This document shows positions 1 through 9,355 of a stretch of 56,236 nt of DNA, in pieces; the stretch's first letter is position 1, and the number at the start of each line of letters is the position of its first letter. The DNA comes from Romeriopsis navalis LEGE 11480 (GTDB taxonomy: Bacteria; Cyanobacteriota; Cyanobacteriia; Leptolyngbyales; Leptolyngbyaceae). A program made the translations under genes and the position numbers. Below the pieces are notes generated by a model. That model was not told the origin of the DNA, made no database searches, and saw only the letters and a program-made list of their open reading frames with translations. The DNA lies in assembly GCF_015207035.1 (NCBI RefSeq), contig NZ_JADEXQ010000033.1, forward strand, positions 1-56,236, read 5' to 3'.

Positions 1-414
1 CTGCTGGCGCACCGAAAACCGACCAGCAAAATAGAAGGCGAAGAGCGTCGTCGCTAAGAAAAACAGCACTCGCTTCAAACTATCGACCGGCACAGGCGTC
101 CACATACAAGAAACGATCGCCAACAAGACATAGGCCCAAATTAACCAAGGCCGCGTCATGACCGCCAAAAATCGGCGCCACCGCAACCCCATAAAAAACA
201 GGGTCAGGGCGAAAATGCCAAACTGAATCACCAAGAAGATCGGCGCCTTCGTTGAACCGGTCGCGACCTCGGCAATATTTAAATTCGTGGTGTCAATTTC
301 GATCACCAAGGCCCCGACCAACGCCGCATTTAATGTACCGGTAGCAAAATACAGCGTCCCTAAGACAAACAATTTCTCGGTTACGTCTAGCCAGTCAAGT
401 CGCGGAATTCGCAT
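1..414 (-). CDS. O-antigen ligase/polymerase-like membrane protein, N-terminal part
   Basis: Reading leftward from an ATG at 414, the frame stays open to the window edge and gives 138 residues beginning MRIPRLDWLDVTEKLF. At least three hydrophobic segments are visible (about residues 14-38, 58-75 and 88-102). They are followed by a stretch with SLKRVLFFLATTLFAFYFAGR, the arrangement typical of the N-terminal half of Wzy/WaaL-type O-antigen polymerases and ligases. These integral membrane proteins polymerise or transfer surface polysaccharide. The start is chosen because an in-frame stop (TAA, about 503) lies upstream and this is the first ATG. The C-terminal part, including the large periplasmic loop with the catalytic residues, lies outside the window, so the family call is an inference from the N-terminus. 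It lies downstream of yidD in the same direction. Confidence 0.6.
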   Translation of the reverse strand, partial: MRIPRLDWLDVTEKLFVLGTLYFATGTLNAALVGALVIEIDTTNLNIAEVATGSTKAPIFLVIQFGIFALTLFFMGLRWRRFLAVMTRPWLIWAYVLLAIVSCMWTPVPVDSLKRVLFFLATTLFAFYFAGRFSVRQQ

Positions 415-584
415 GAATAGTTCAGATTCGGGGAGAAGCGCTTTACTCCCCAGCGTGACAGCTTTAACCGGCTCATGGCTTGCGACCCGAGATAGAAATT
501 AGAGGTCAGGATGCATCCGCAGGATAGAGATTGGTTGCACTAACGGCGATCGCCGCTACCGCCTCTCACACGGCCGCCGCCCCA

Positions 585-827
585 TCATGGCGTCATTGGC
601 GGCGGCACCGGATCGTAGCCACTATCACCCCCGGGACGGCACCGACCAATCCGGCGCACTGTCAACCAACTCCCACGCAGTGGGCCATGCACGTCCAAGG
701 CCTCGATCGCGTATTGCGAACAGGTGGGATAAAACCGGCAGCAGGGCATAAAAAGTGGCGAAATTACCAGGCGATAGCCGCGCACAAGGCCAATTAATAG
801 AAACTTTAGGGTGGATGCTGGACTCAT
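585..827 (-). CDS. yidD: YidD, membrane protein insertion efficiency factor
   Basis: This 80-residue protein has the YidD (UPF0161/DUF37) signature: an amphipathic start, [10 protein letters not shown], then [15 protein letters not shown] with the conserved cysteines, then [29 protein letters not shown]. YidD works with the YidC insertase at the inner membrane and has also been described as a small haemolysin-like protein. Length and motif order match the family. It is transcribed divergently from rpsD, with about 60 bases between the two starts, an arrangement seen in other cyanobacteria. The proline-rich tail is short. I see no sign of damage. Confidence 0.95.
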   Translation of the reverse strand: MSPASTLKFLLIGLVRGYRLVISPLFMPCCRFYPTCSQYAIEALDVHGPLRGSWLTVRRIGRCRPGGDSGYDPVPPPMTP

Positions 828-888
828 AGACTGATCGTACCCTATACTGAAAAGCCTGACTATTTTTGAGAATTGCGAGGAAAGTGAA

Positions 889-1497
889 ATGTCCCGTTAT
901 CGTGGGCCGCGTCTAAGAGTTACGCGTCGTCTAGGCGATTTGCCTGGTTTGACCCGTAAATCCGCCCGTAAGGCTTACCCGCCTGGGCAACACGGCCAAG
1001 CCCGTAAAAAGAAATCGGAGTACGCGCTGCGACTCGAAGAGAAGCAGAAGTTACGCTACAACTACGGTTTGACCGAGCGTCAGCTGCGTAACTACGTCCA
1101 AAAAGCGCGTCGTAAGACGGGTTCTACTGGGCAAGTTCTGTTGCAGTTGATGGAAATGCGTCTCGACAACACGGTTTTCCGTTTGGGTCTCGCACCGACG
1201 ATTCCGGCGGCGCGCCAATTGGTCAACCACGGCCACATTACGATCAATGGCAAAGTTCTCGACATCGCAAGTTACCAGGTTCGTACTGGTGATGAAATCG
1301 GTGTGCGTGATCGCGATGCCAGCCGCAAACTGGTCGAAGAAAATCTTCAGTATCCTGGTTTGTCTAACATCCCAGCCCACTTGGACTTCAACAAGAATAA
1401 GTTGGTTTGTAAGGTCACCGGCGTTATCGATCGTGAATGGGTGGCACTTCAAATTAACGAACTAATGGTGGTGGAGTACTACTCCCGACTGGTTTAG
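889..1497 (+). CDS. rpsD: 30S ribosomal protein S4
   Basis: This 202-residue protein starts [16 protein letters not shown], the usual S4 start in cyanobacteria and plastids. S4 binds 16S rRNA early in small-subunit assembly. The N-terminal S4 domain carries basic segments ([24 protein letters not shown]). The S4 RNA-binding domain follows at about residues 90-155 ([28 protein letters not shown]). The Cys4 zinc knuckle found in some S4 proteins is absent, so this is the zinc-free form. A purine-rich GAGGAAAGTGAA sits just before the ATG. A strong intrinsic terminator follows, so it is probably transcribed alone. Confidence 0.98.
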   Translation: MSRYRGPRLRVTRRLGDLPGLTRKSARKAYPPGQHGQARKKKSEYALRLEEKQKLRYNYGLTERQLRNYVQKARRKTGSTGQVLLQLMEMRLDNTVFRLGLAPTIPAARQLVNHGHITINGKVLDIASYQVRTGDEIGVRDRDASRKLVEENLQYPGLSNIPAHLDFNKNKLVCKVTGVIDREWVALQINELMVVEYYSRLV

Positions 1498-1544
1498 TTC
1501 ATTCAATCGAAACTTTCCGCGGCATTCGATAAATTCTCATTTCC

Positions 1545-1586
1545 AAACCCTCCGGCGTCCGTCATCATCCGCCGTGAGGGTTTTTT
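1545..1586 (+). terminator. Rho-independent terminator of rpsD
   Basis: An inverted repeat reading CCCTC-CGGCG and CGCCG-T-GAGGG is followed directly by six T, 48 bases after the rpsD stop. The A run before the stem and the T run after it allow weaker termination in the opposite direction, towards the end of the convergent TpsA gene. Confidence 0.9.
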
Positions 1587-1745
1587 ATTGGCGAAATTCA
1601 CATCATCAAACGTCATTCCACGCTACAGGCATCCGTCAAACAATCACTCACCACAGTCAAACCGCCGTCGGCCACAAAAAACCGTGCAACACATAAATGC
1701 TACACGGCTGAAATTAAATCCGACTGATACAGTCAGCGAATCGAT

Positions 1746-4133
1746 TTACCAAAGCTGCGGTAGCAACTTGATCTTCTTCGGCGCTTCCACCTCAATCTTC
1801 TGCTCTTCTTCTTTCTTCTCCACCACGGCTGGGGCTTCAAGCGGGACTGGCACTTCAACAGTCCGCTCAACCCGGCGCGTCAAGACACCTTCTTCTGTGG
1901 AGACTGATGCCGTATCAGCAGCAATCAGAGAACCAGAACGAGTTGCCGCCGTGCGAATGGTGCGACCACTCAAATCGTCTGCTGTATTATCAAGCTCAAT
2001 CTGATCTTGAGCTTGCTCTCCCGCTTGAGTCAATTGATTTTGCGGATCTAATAGAGGATCGACCACCGGATTCTCTGGATCGACCACCGGATTCTCTGGA
2101 TCGACCACCGGATTCTCTGGATCGACCACCGGGGTATCTCCCACCGGAATATTCGGAAGCTGAAGCTGCGCTGCCGATAAATTACCCGATGCAACCGCAC
2201 CATTTTGCGTGGCAACCGCAACACCTTGAGAACCGGTATTCAAACGATTCACAGCAGCCGTAGTCGTAGCCGGAGCACCCGTTGCGGCTACTCCGGTAAG
2301 ACCAAGTCCACCAGCCAAGACGCTGTTTGCACCATTGAGTCGAATAATCAAACCGTTGGAACCACCGCCTGTGGCGATCGACTGAGCATTAGCAGCACTA
2401 AGCGAACGGACAATCACATTCCCACCACCGGCAATCGTCTCGCCCGTCGCTGCATTTCGCAGAATCAGACTGCCGTCAGCATTGATGCCATTAATCAAGA
2501 CGCGAATCGTCTGATCGCTAGCCAAGCGATAAATGATCAAGCCATTAGTATCGCGCTCAAGGTTCGCACCTTGGATAAAGTTGGCATTGGCACCACCAAG
2601 CTGAGTGATATTAATTGTGCCGTTGGCAGCAACACTTGCTGCACCACCGGCGGCACTACCCGCACCACCATTACCGCTTAGAGTACTGAGGACCGTACCG
2701 GCGCCACCGGCACTCGCGCCGCCGATCGCTGCCGATGAAAGCGTCCCAGTCGATTGGAATAATCCTTGCGCTGCATTCACCACAATATTGCTACCGGCAC
2801 CGGCAGCCCCAGCAGCGTTGACGTTATTTGCGAGCAGATTAATGACGCGAATATTACCCGTCCGACTGTTTAGGTTAATCGCGATATTGCGACCCGCTGT
2901 AACGCCACGAGTCGATAGCGCCCCACCCACAATACCACCGCCACTTTCGAGGGAGATATTTGCGGCATTTTGGATATTGCCAACCTGCAAAGTGCCATTA
3001 TCATTGCCCTGAGTCCCGAAGAAGCCAGAGGCAAGACGAACCGTACCGCCACCCAAAGTACCGCTATTGGTCGTACTTCCCGTCAGCGCAATATTCGCCC
3101 CCGAGGCCACCGCGTTAGCAATATTACCGGCAGTAAGATTACCACCACTAATTAGAATCACTGAATTCGCACTTGGCCCGGCCGCGCCCGCCGCATTGAG
3201 GCTGACGTTAATATTCCGGGTCGCTAAATCCCCGGCATTAATTACACTGCTAGTCGAATTTGCCCCCGTGAAGCTCACCGTGCTCCCGTTTACCTGCACA
3301 TTGGTCACACCCGAAAACCCACCTCCCGTAATCAGGGCCGGCAGAGAAGCCACCGAAGTCGCCGCAAATGCGTTCGGGGAAGCGAATGTACCACCCGGGA
3401 ATTCCAAACTCAATAAGTTTCCTGGCTGCGACAAGCGGATAACCCGTGGGTTTGGCACGCTAGCAGCAATAACGTTCGCACCAGGCGCATTCACATCCGC
3501 CGCCTGCAAAACGGTATTTCCAAATAGCGCCAACGTATTATCAGCACCCGCCGAGACTGAAAGGTCACCAAAATTCACGATCGAGCCCGTGGCCACCGGC
3601 GGGAAAAGTAGCGAAGTTGGCCCACCAGTCAAATTGGCATAGATATTCTCACCGACCGCATTGAAGTAGGACTGATTCGTAGACGTATTATCCTGAAAGC
3701 CGATCGCCGTAGCTGTTGTAGCGATAAAGGAAGCTGGCACATTCAAGCTCGCATTCGGCCCAAAAATCACCCCTGAAGGGTTCATTAAGTATAAATTAGC
3801 ACCCGTATTTCCTGATAGTTGAATTTGCCCATTAATAACTGATGCCGTGCCACCCGTTACCCGTGACAAAACGTTGGCAATTGCGGCTGGAGTTTGAAAA
3901 TTTGCAGTCGCACCTTGCGCTAATCCAAACTGCGAAAAACTGTGGAATAAATTAGTCCCTGATGTTGTTCCACCAGTAATATTTGACACTGTTCCAGACG
4001 GTGTAACCACTGTACCAGTCGCCCCTAGTTGATTCGCTGGCGTTGCGACAACTTGCGCCTGAACTGCCCGCGCACCAACAGTAACACCGAGGATTGCCAA
4101 ACTTAGTGGCATGATTGTGCGATTTAACTGCAT
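1746..4133 (-). CDS. TpsA-type exoprotein with filamentous haemagglutinin N-terminal domain
   Basis: This 795-residue protein has a Sec signal peptide (about residues 1-26, ending AVQAQ). A two-partner secretion (TPS) domain follows, marked by NLFHSFSQF and NPSGVIFGPNASL, the two conserved patches of the haemagglutination-activity family. The middle (about 190-640) is low in charge and rich in Gly, Ala, Asn and Ser with N-A-A-N-I-type repeats, as expected of a right-handed beta-helix. The C-terminus changes to a PENPVVD tandem repeat, then an acidic and Lys/Glu-rich tail ending IKLLPQLW. It should cross the outer membrane through the TpsB porin encoded divergently at 4508. At under 800 residues it is short for this family. 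The function of the passenger is unknown; surface attachment is possible. Confidence 0.9.
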   Translation of the reverse strand: MQLNRTIMPLSLAILGVTVGARAVQAQVVATPANQLGATGTVVTPSGTVSNITGGTTSGTNLFHSFSQFGLAQGATANFQTPAAIANVLSRVTGGTASVINGQIQLSGNTGANLYLMNPSGVIFGPNASLNVPASFIATTATAIGFQDNTSTNQSYFNAVGENIYANLTGGPTSLLFPPVATGSIVNFGDLSVSAGADNTLALFGNTVLQAADVNAPGANVIAASVPNPRVIRLSQPGNLLSLEFPGGTFASPNAFAATSVASLPALITGGGFSGVTNVQVNGSTVSFTGANSTSSVINAGDLATRNINVSLNAAGAAGPSANSVILISGGNLTAGNIANAVASGANIALTGSTTNSGTLGGGTVRLASGFFGTQGNDNGTLQVGNIQNAANISLESGGGIVGGALSTRGVTAGRNIAINLNSRTGNIRVINLLANNVNAAGAAGAGSNIVVNAAQGLFQSTGTLSSAAIGGASAGGAGTVLSTLSGNGGAGSAAGGAASVAANGTINITQLGGANANFIQGANLERDTNGLIIYRLASDQTIRVLINGINADGSLILRNAATGETIAGGGNVIVRSLSAANAQSIATGGGSNGLIIRLNGANSVLAGGLGLTGVAATGAPATTTAAVNRLNTGSQGVAVATQNGAVASGNLSAAQLQLPNIPVGDTPVVDPENPVVDPENPVVDPENPVVDPLLDPQNQLTQAGEQAQDQIELDNTADDLSGRTIRTAATRSGSLIAADTASVSTEEGVLTRRVERTVEVPVPLEAPAVVEKKEEEQKIEVEAPKKIKLLPQLW
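2057..2134. repeat. 21-base tandem repeat coding for PENPVVD units
   Basis: Three complete 21-base units beginning GATCGACCACCGGATTCTCTG, plus a partial fourth, lie inside the TpsA gene. On the coding (minus) strand each unit gives the heptapeptide PENPVVD. The units appear identical at DNA level, which suggests recent expansion. Each unit also contains a GATC, so the block holds a row of potential adenine-methylation sites. Confidence 0.95.
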
Positions 4134-4507
4134 AACTTTTTCTCACATTTGAGGAATACTTTTGGGGCCAAACACTTAAGTAGCGATTTTCAATTCGGGG
4201 CGAATTAAACCTCTAATAAATAGCACCCACGTAGACAACTATTTGTCTTTTCTATCAGCGCTTGAAGTCATTTTTATTCATAATAGTGGCCACTTTATTG
4301 CTTGTCCATAAAAAATCAGCTATTTGGCATAAAAACGTTGCATCCTCTAGTTTTTTTCGGTATAACATTTGCAAGTAGGCGGCCTAGTTTCCACATGTCA
4401 CCTTGCCCTACGCTACGGGTTTAATTAGATAGATATATCAGTAACGTTTTAAAATCAAAGAGTGCCTAAGCGTTCTCCAGTTCAAAATCTCTTTTGTAGG
4501 ATCTGTT
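4134..4507. promoter_or_regulatory. Divergent intergenic region of the TpsA/TpsB pair
   Basis: These 374 bases separate the divergent starts of the exoprotein and its transporter and must hold both promoters. The stretch is AT-rich, with A/T runs around 4310-4370. Before the TpsA start (minus strand) there is a GAGAAAAAG purine stretch that may serve as ribosome binding site. No ORF with coding character and no clear operator was seen. Confidence 0.5.
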
Positions 4508-6487
4508 GTGTTTGAAGTTTTTGTTGAGTCTCCGAACGTTACACGCTGGAACGTTCCGGCGATTGAGTACCAGGCGACTAACCCTGATGCCCAGGGTTTC
4601 CAGCCAATCGCGGCGTTATCGGTTGGTGATTTACAGCCAGACCTCACACAGGTAGCGAGTTCCGTATTAATCACGGACGCAATGCGACCGGCAGCGGAAA
4701 ATCGGACAACGAGTCAGCGCCTGATGCAGCAGACGCTCCGTAATTTACGGCCATCGCAAGCCAGTAAAATTGTCACCACGAGTACTCCGGCGATCGACGC
4801 ACCACAGCAATTAGCCCAAGCAATTTCGACGGACACCGCCAGCAAGGCGGCAACACCAGGGACGATCCAAGCATTTCTTGAAGCGCAACGCCTCGAAAAT
4901 CGCGATACTAGCACCGGCGAATCCGAGGCGATCGCGCAGAATAGTTCGCCCAGCCGTTTCCCGACGACTCGCACACAGACCGAGGTGGTTGAAGAGAAAA
5001 TCGATGAAACAACCACCTTTGAGGTCAAGCAGATTGAGATTGTGGGGAATACACGCTTCCCTGAGTCAGAATTAGCCGCTTACACCAAACCCCTCGAAGG
5101 TCGGCAAATTGGCCTAGCCGAACTGCGTCAGGCAGTTGATGCGATTACCCAGCTATATCTCAGCAAGGGCTATCTAAATTCCCGCGCATTTCTGGGTAAC
5201 CAAGAAGTGACCGATGGCACAGTCACGATTCAGATTTTAGAAGGGAGTGTCGAAGCAATTCAGGTCGAAGGCAATAACCGCTTGCCCGACAGCTATGTTC
5301 TCGATCGACTACGGAGCGGTGTCGAATCCCCACTCCGCGGGGACAAACTGGAAGAGCAATTGCGCCTGTTACAAATTGACCCAGCATTAGAAACCGTCGA
5401 AGCCAGTCTGAGTCCCGGTAGTGCTGCCGGTAAAAGCCTCCTAACTGTCCGGGTCAAAGAAGCCAAAACGGCTTACTTTGGTGTTACTTCCGATAACTAT
5501 TCCGCGCCCGTTGTGGGTTCCGAACGGTATGGGATTTATGGTGGGCTACGTAGCCTATTGATTCCGGGCGATGAATTTTTCGCCTCCTATAATCGCACCA
5601 CCAGCGGCGGCTTGAATGCTCTAGATTTTCTCTACCGCGCCCCAGTCAATGCCCAAAATGGGACAATTCAACTGCGAGTTGCACCTTCTTGGTACAACAT
5701 CACCGATCAAGAAATCGGCCAACTCTTTGACATTGACGGCAACTCACAGCTCTATGAGTTGACCTATCGCCAACCCATCATGCGCAACTTCCGCCAGGAA
5801 TTTGCCCTATCCCTCGGGTTTGCGTTGCAAAACGGCAACAGCGAGGTGAGTGGCACGAATCTATTTGACACCAATAACCGCGCCCGCGTCTTGAAGTTCG
5901 GCCAAGACTTCATCTCCCGTGATACCCAAGGCGTCTGGGCTGGCCAGTCTTCATTTAACCTGGGACTCGACATTTTTAATGCCACGGATAATCCCTCGCC
6001 CCAGGCAGATGGCGAATTCTTTAGCTGGACCGGCCAAATTCAACGCGTCCAGCGATTCAATCCCAGCAATGTTTTAATTGCACAATTGAATATGCAATTC
6101 TCCCCGGACCCACTCTTACCATCCCAGCAATTCATCATTGGTGGTGGCCAATCAGTCCGTGGTTTTCGTCAGAATGCCCGATTTGGCGATAACGGTATTC
6201 GCTTCTCCCTCGAACATCGCACGGTTGTCGCCCGCAATCGCCAAGGCAATAGCGTGGCCCAGCTTGCGCCATTCTTTGACCTGGGTACAGTCTGGAACGT
6301 CGGGGACAATCCAATTGCTTCCCCCAATCAGCGTTTCCTTGCCGGTGCTGGTCTCGGCCTCATCTTGCAGCCCCTACCAGGCTTAAATATGCGTTTCGAC
6401 TATGCGGTACCATTCCGCCGAGTTGATGAGAAGAATGACAACTTACAAGATCAAGCCTTCTATTTCAGCTTGGGATATCAACCCTAG
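4508..6487 (+). CDS. TpsB-type outer membrane transporter (ShlB/FhaC/HecB family)
   Basis: This 659-residue protein has the TpsB layout. After an N-terminal linker of about 170 residues comes a POTRA domain (VKQIEIVGNTRFPESEL to VTIQILEGSVEAIQVEGN, about 175-255). The ShlB/FhaC beta-barrel (about 300-659) ends in FYFSLGYQP, whose aromatic terminal residues are as expected for an outer membrane protein. The motif QFIIGGGQSVRGFRQN matches the conserved L6 loop (VRGY/F type). It should secrete the TpsA protein encoded divergently. The start is a GTG, because the reading frame is closed by a TAA at about 4442 and no ATG precedes the conserved part. From this start no signal peptide is visible, which is odd for an outer membrane protein. 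Confidence 0.9.
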   Translation: MFEVFVESPNVTRWNVPAIEYQATNPDAQGFQPIAALSVGDLQPDLTQVASSVLITDAMRPAAENRTTSQRLMQQTLRNLRPSQASKIVTTSTPAIDAPQQLAQAISTDTASKAATPGTIQAFLEAQRLENRDTSTGESEAIAQNSSPSRFPTTRTQTEVVEEKIDETTTFEVKQIEIVGNTRFPESELAAYTKPLEGRQIGLAELRQAVDAITQLYLSKGYLNSRAFLGNQEVTDGTVTIQILEGSVEAIQVEGNNRLPDSYVLDRLRSGVESPLRGDKLEEQLRLLQIDPALETVEASLSPGSAAGKSLLTVRVKEAKTAYFGVTSDNYSAPVVGSERYGIYGGLRSLLIPGDEFFASYNRTTSGGLNALDFLYRAPVNAQNGTIQLRVAPSWYNITDQEIGQLFDIDGNSQLYELTYRQPIMRNFRQEFALSLGFALQNGNSEVSGTNLFDTNNRARVLKFGQDFISRDTQGVWAGQSSFNLGLDIFNATDNPSPQADGEFFSWTGQIQRVQRFNPSNVLIAQLNMQFSPDPLLPSQQFIIGGGQSVRGFRQNARFGDNGIRFSLEHRTVVARNRQGNSVAQLAPFFDLGTVWNVGDNPIASPNQRFLAGAGLGLILQPLPGLNMRFDYAVPFRRVDEKNDNLQDQAFYFSLGYQP

Positions 6488-6535
6488 GAACAAAGATCGT
6501 TGAAGATCAAGTTCATCAAAAAATCAATCTAGCAA

Positions 6536-6572
6536 CAATGGCGGCAGAGCTTTAACGACTCTGCCGCCATTG
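6536..6572. terminator. Long hairpin between convergent genes
   Basis: A perfect 14-base inverted repeat (CAATGGCGGCAGAG and its complement) has a 9-base loop and sits between the convergent ends of the TpsB gene (6487) and speA (6646). There is no T run directly after it on the plus strand. Reading leftward a run of six T occurs about a dozen bases beyond. Position and strength suggest a bidirectional transcription stop. Confidence 0.7.
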
Positions 6573-6645
6573 TGAGTTCTATGAATGATGCTGATGCTGG
6601 AATGCATCAATCGTCCCCCAGCATCACCTTGCAAACATTAAGGCT

Positions 6646-8676
6646 TTATTGCATGGAAGAGAGATACGTATAAGCGCCCAAGCAACGCTTGTAGCAATTC
6701 AGCAACAACTGTGATTCGTGCAGACTAATATGGCCGGTATCGATCGCCGCTTCCGTTTTTTGCCGAATACTCTCGATCAAATCATCCGTGTGATATTGCA
6801 CATAACCCAGGACTTCTTTCATGGTGTCGCCCCGTACAACGTGATCAATCTGATAGCCCTTGGGTGTCAAACTAATATGCACCACATTCGTATCACCAAA
6901 TAAGTTGTGCAAATTACCCATAATTTCCTGGTAAGCCCCATTTAGGAACATACCCAAGTAGTAGGGTTCATCGGGTTTGAGCGAATGTAGCTCCAAGACT
7001 GATTTAACGTCGCGTGAACCAATAAATCGGTCAATTTTGCCGTCGCTATCACAGGTTAAATCCGCCAATGTGGCCCGACAATCTGGCGCTTCATTCAGAC
7101 GATGAATCGGGGTGATCGGAAATAATTGATCGATCGCCCAACTATCCGGCGCCGACTGAAACACCGAAAGATTCACGTAGTACATGGAAGCCATGATTTT
7201 CTCAAGATCGGCAAGTTCTTCTGGAACATCTTCTAGGGTCGGAACGATCGTCTGAATTTTTTTGCAGCAATCCCAGTAAAGCTGCTCCGCGCGAGCTCGC
7301 TCCGGCAAACTCAAATAACCCAACGTAAAGGAACTGAGTGCCTCATCCTTAAACTGCGTGGCATCGTTATAGGTTTCCTGAACGTTCTCCGGGGCAATTA
7401 ACTCATAGGTTTCGTACAGATTATGAATCAACCGATGTTCATCGGCATGGGGCGCTACGGGGACATCCACGTGCACTTCATTCGTGCCTAAAACATCAAA
7501 AATGAGCACCGACTGATGCGAAGAAACCGCCCGACCACTTTCACTAATCAGCGTCGGTCCGGGGATTTCCGCCAAGGTACAAGCATCTTTAATGGCCGCC
7601 ACGACGTCATTCGCATAGTTTTGCGTATTGTAGTTTTTCGAGGCATGGAAACTACTGCGAGAACCGTCATAATCGACACCTAAGCCACCACCGACATCGA
7701 GATACTGCATATTGGCGTCCAATCGGACTAGCTCCACATAGATTTGGCCCGCCTCACGCATCGCATCTTTAAGGACGCTAATCGATGAAATTTGCGATCC
7801 AATGTGAAAGTGTAATAACTGCAAACAATCCAGTAAGCCTGCGGCTTTGAGATCACTGACGGCTTGCAAAATCTCGGGAATCGTCAGACCAAATTTGGCC
7901 CGATCGCCAGCGGAATCACCCCAGCGCCCGATGCCCTTGGCACTCAGCTTAGCCCGCACCCCGACCACTGGTTTAATGCCTAACCGCTGACTGGTCTCGA
8001 TCACCAGCGCCACTTCTTCAATTTGTTCCAGCACAATAATGACTGTTTGCCCCAACTGCTGACCCAAGAGCGCGGTTTCAATGTATTCGCGATCTTTATA
8101 GCCATTGCAAATTAACAAAGCGCCCGCAGTCGTTAACGAGGCTAACGCAATCATTAATTCTGGCTTGGAACCGGCTTCTAAACCAAACTGATAAGGTTGC
8201 CCAAACCGCACCAAATTCTCAATCAAATGCCGCTGCTGGTTACACTTCACCGGAAACACGCCACGATACAAGCCGTCGTAGTTATAGCGGGCGATCGCCT
8301 TGGCAAACGCCGCATTCAACCGCTCAATCCGATCCTCCAAAATATCCGAGAACCGAATCAACAGCGGCAACTCCAAATTGCGCTGCATTAACCCTTGCAC
8401 CAAATCGTATAAATCCAGCGATCCCCCACGCAGCCCTTTCGGCGACACCGTAATATTGCCCGCCGCGTTAATCCCAAAATATGGCTCACCCCAACCCGCA
8501 ATCCGATAAAGCTCTTCACTCGCTTCGATCGTCCAGGTTGATGCAGGCGCGGTAGGCGGCACCGCCGCCGCCGCATCGGCACGATGATTACTCGTCGAGA
8601 CCACCGCATTAGCACCCGTTTCAGTCGTTGTTGAAACCGTTGATTGTGCCTCGATCGGCAGTGGCTGACCTGTCAT
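6646..8676 (-). CDS. speA: Biosynthetic arginine decarboxylase
   Basis: This 676-residue PLP enzyme converts arginine to agmatine, the first step of polyamine synthesis in cyanobacteria. The conserved block begins at about residue 45 (WTIEASEELYRIAGWGEPYFGINAAG). The PLP-lysine patch VFPVKCNQQRHLIENLVRFG follows at about 140. The glycine-rich phosphate-binding patch is YLDVGGGLGVDYDGS at about 325. The C-terminal half carries YINLSVFQS-like (YYVNLSVFQSAPDSW) and DSDGKID signatures. The length agrees with the SpeA family. The first 45 residues (Thr/Ala-rich, low complexity) are an unconserved extension, so the true start could be somewhat further in. It is divergent from pipX. Confidence 0.97.
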   Translation of the reverse strand: MTGQPLPIEAQSTVSTTTETGANAVVSTSNHRADAAAAVPPTAPASTWTIEASEELYRIAGWGEPYFGINAAGNITVSPKGLRGGSLDLYDLVQGLMQRNLELPLLIRFSDILEDRIERLNAAFAKAIARYNYDGLYRGVFPVKCNQQRHLIENLVRFGQPYQFGLEAGSKPELMIALASLTTAGALLICNGYKDREYIETALLGQQLGQTVIIVLEQIEEVALVIETSQRLGIKPVVGVRAKLSAKGIGRWGDSAGDRAKFGLTIPEILQAVSDLKAAGLLDCLQLLHFHIGSQISSISVLKDAMREAGQIYVELVRLDANMQYLDVGGGLGVDYDGSRSSFHASKNYNTQNYANDVVAAIKDACTLAEIPGPTLISESGRAVSSHQSVLIFDVLGTNEVHVDVPVAPHADEHRLIHNLYETYELIAPENVQETYNDATQFKDEALSSFTLGYLSLPERARAEQLYWDCCKKIQTIVPTLEDVPEELADLEKIMASMYYVNLSVFQSAPDSWAIDQLFPITPIHRLNEAPDCRATLADLTCDSDGKIDRFIGSRDVKSVLELHSLKPDEPYYLGMFLNGAYQEIMGNLHNLFGDTNVVHISLTPKGYQIDHVVRGDTMKEVLGYVQYHTDDLIESIRQKTEAAIDTGHISLHESQLLLNCYKRCLGAYTYLSSMQ

Positions 8677-9005
8677 AGCTAGAAATACTCCGACTTCACG
8701 AATGCATTAAGTCCCCAGATTACCGCATTTGTTCGAGCAACGCGGTCACTGCCAAGGCTTCGGCTGATGTCAGCGTTTCATCACCAAACTAATAATGATT
8801 ATTTCAGACGAGACATTTTGGATTACAATCCATGCACCTCTAGCGCAGTTACACAAAGCCATACAACGACTTTGGCAGGCTGACTGATGCGGCCGATTTA
8901 GTAGCCTGCGCCGATCTCACAGCACTGAAACTAGCTGTAATTAGCAAAACCTGATAAAACTCACTGATTGATGAATTTGTCCGCCGCTTCTACTTAAAAT
9001 CATCC
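8677..9005. promoter_or_regulatory. Divergent region between speA and pipX
   Basis: These 329 bases lie between divergent starts and contain no coding-like ORF. A TACTTAAAAT segment at 8991-9000, just before pipX, could include a -10 box. I could not identify a convincing operator. Confidence 0.4.
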
Positions 9006-9275
9006 ATGAGCTCGGAAACCTATCTCAACCATCCGACATTCGGACTCCTCAACCGCCTATGCCAATTGGACGATAAGCGGGAGCTGTTCACGACGCTCTA
9101 TGCCCAAAGGCTCTTCTTCATCGTCGAACATCAAACACAAGGCTTACAAATTGAGTCACTGGGTCGCAATGAAGCGCGCATGATTGTGGAAAAACAACTC
9201 CGCATCACACGTTCTCAGGGCAATAGTCAGGCTTATGCGACACTATATAAAGTCCATCAACAGGTATTTTGCTAA
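9006..9275 (+). CDS. pipX: PipX, PII-interacting coactivator of NtcA
   Basis: This 89-residue protein matches PipX through its length: YLNHPTFGLL at the start, then RELFTTLYAQRLFFIV, then a Tudor-like domain followed by two short helices (EARMIVEKQLRITRSQG). PipX binds the global nitrogen regulator NtcA and enhances transcription when 2-oxoglutarate is high, and is sequestered by PII (GlnB) when nitrogen is plentiful. It is found essentially only in cyanobacteria, so it is strong evidence for the phylum. The next gene, pipY, begins 80 bases downstream, the conserved cyanobacterial pair. Confidence 0.97.
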   Translation: MSSETYLNHPTFGLLNRLCQLDDKRELFTTLYAQRLFFIVEHQTQGLQIESLGRNEARMIVEKQLRITRSQGNSQAYATLYKVHQQVFC

Positions 9276-9355
9276 CCCTCACCGATGCATAACAACTGAT
9301 CGACGATTAGACCGATCGGCACTGCACTGGGGTATCGTAATTTCCGCCAAGATTT

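Noticed and set aside
2057-2134. Short tandem repeats considered as a CRISPR array
   Set aside because: The units are directly adjacent with no spacers and lie inside a coding frame.
1907-3642. Long open frames on the plus strand opposite the TpsA gene
   Set aside because: They arise from the low-complexity Gly/Ala/Asn codons of the real minus-strand gene; their products have no conserved domain, and the minus strand has signal peptide and TPS motifs.
8937-8950. Possible NtcA site GTAN8AAC before pipX
   Set aside because: The second half is AAC rather than TAC, and its distance to the likely -10 box (about 45 bases) does not fit an activating NtcA position.
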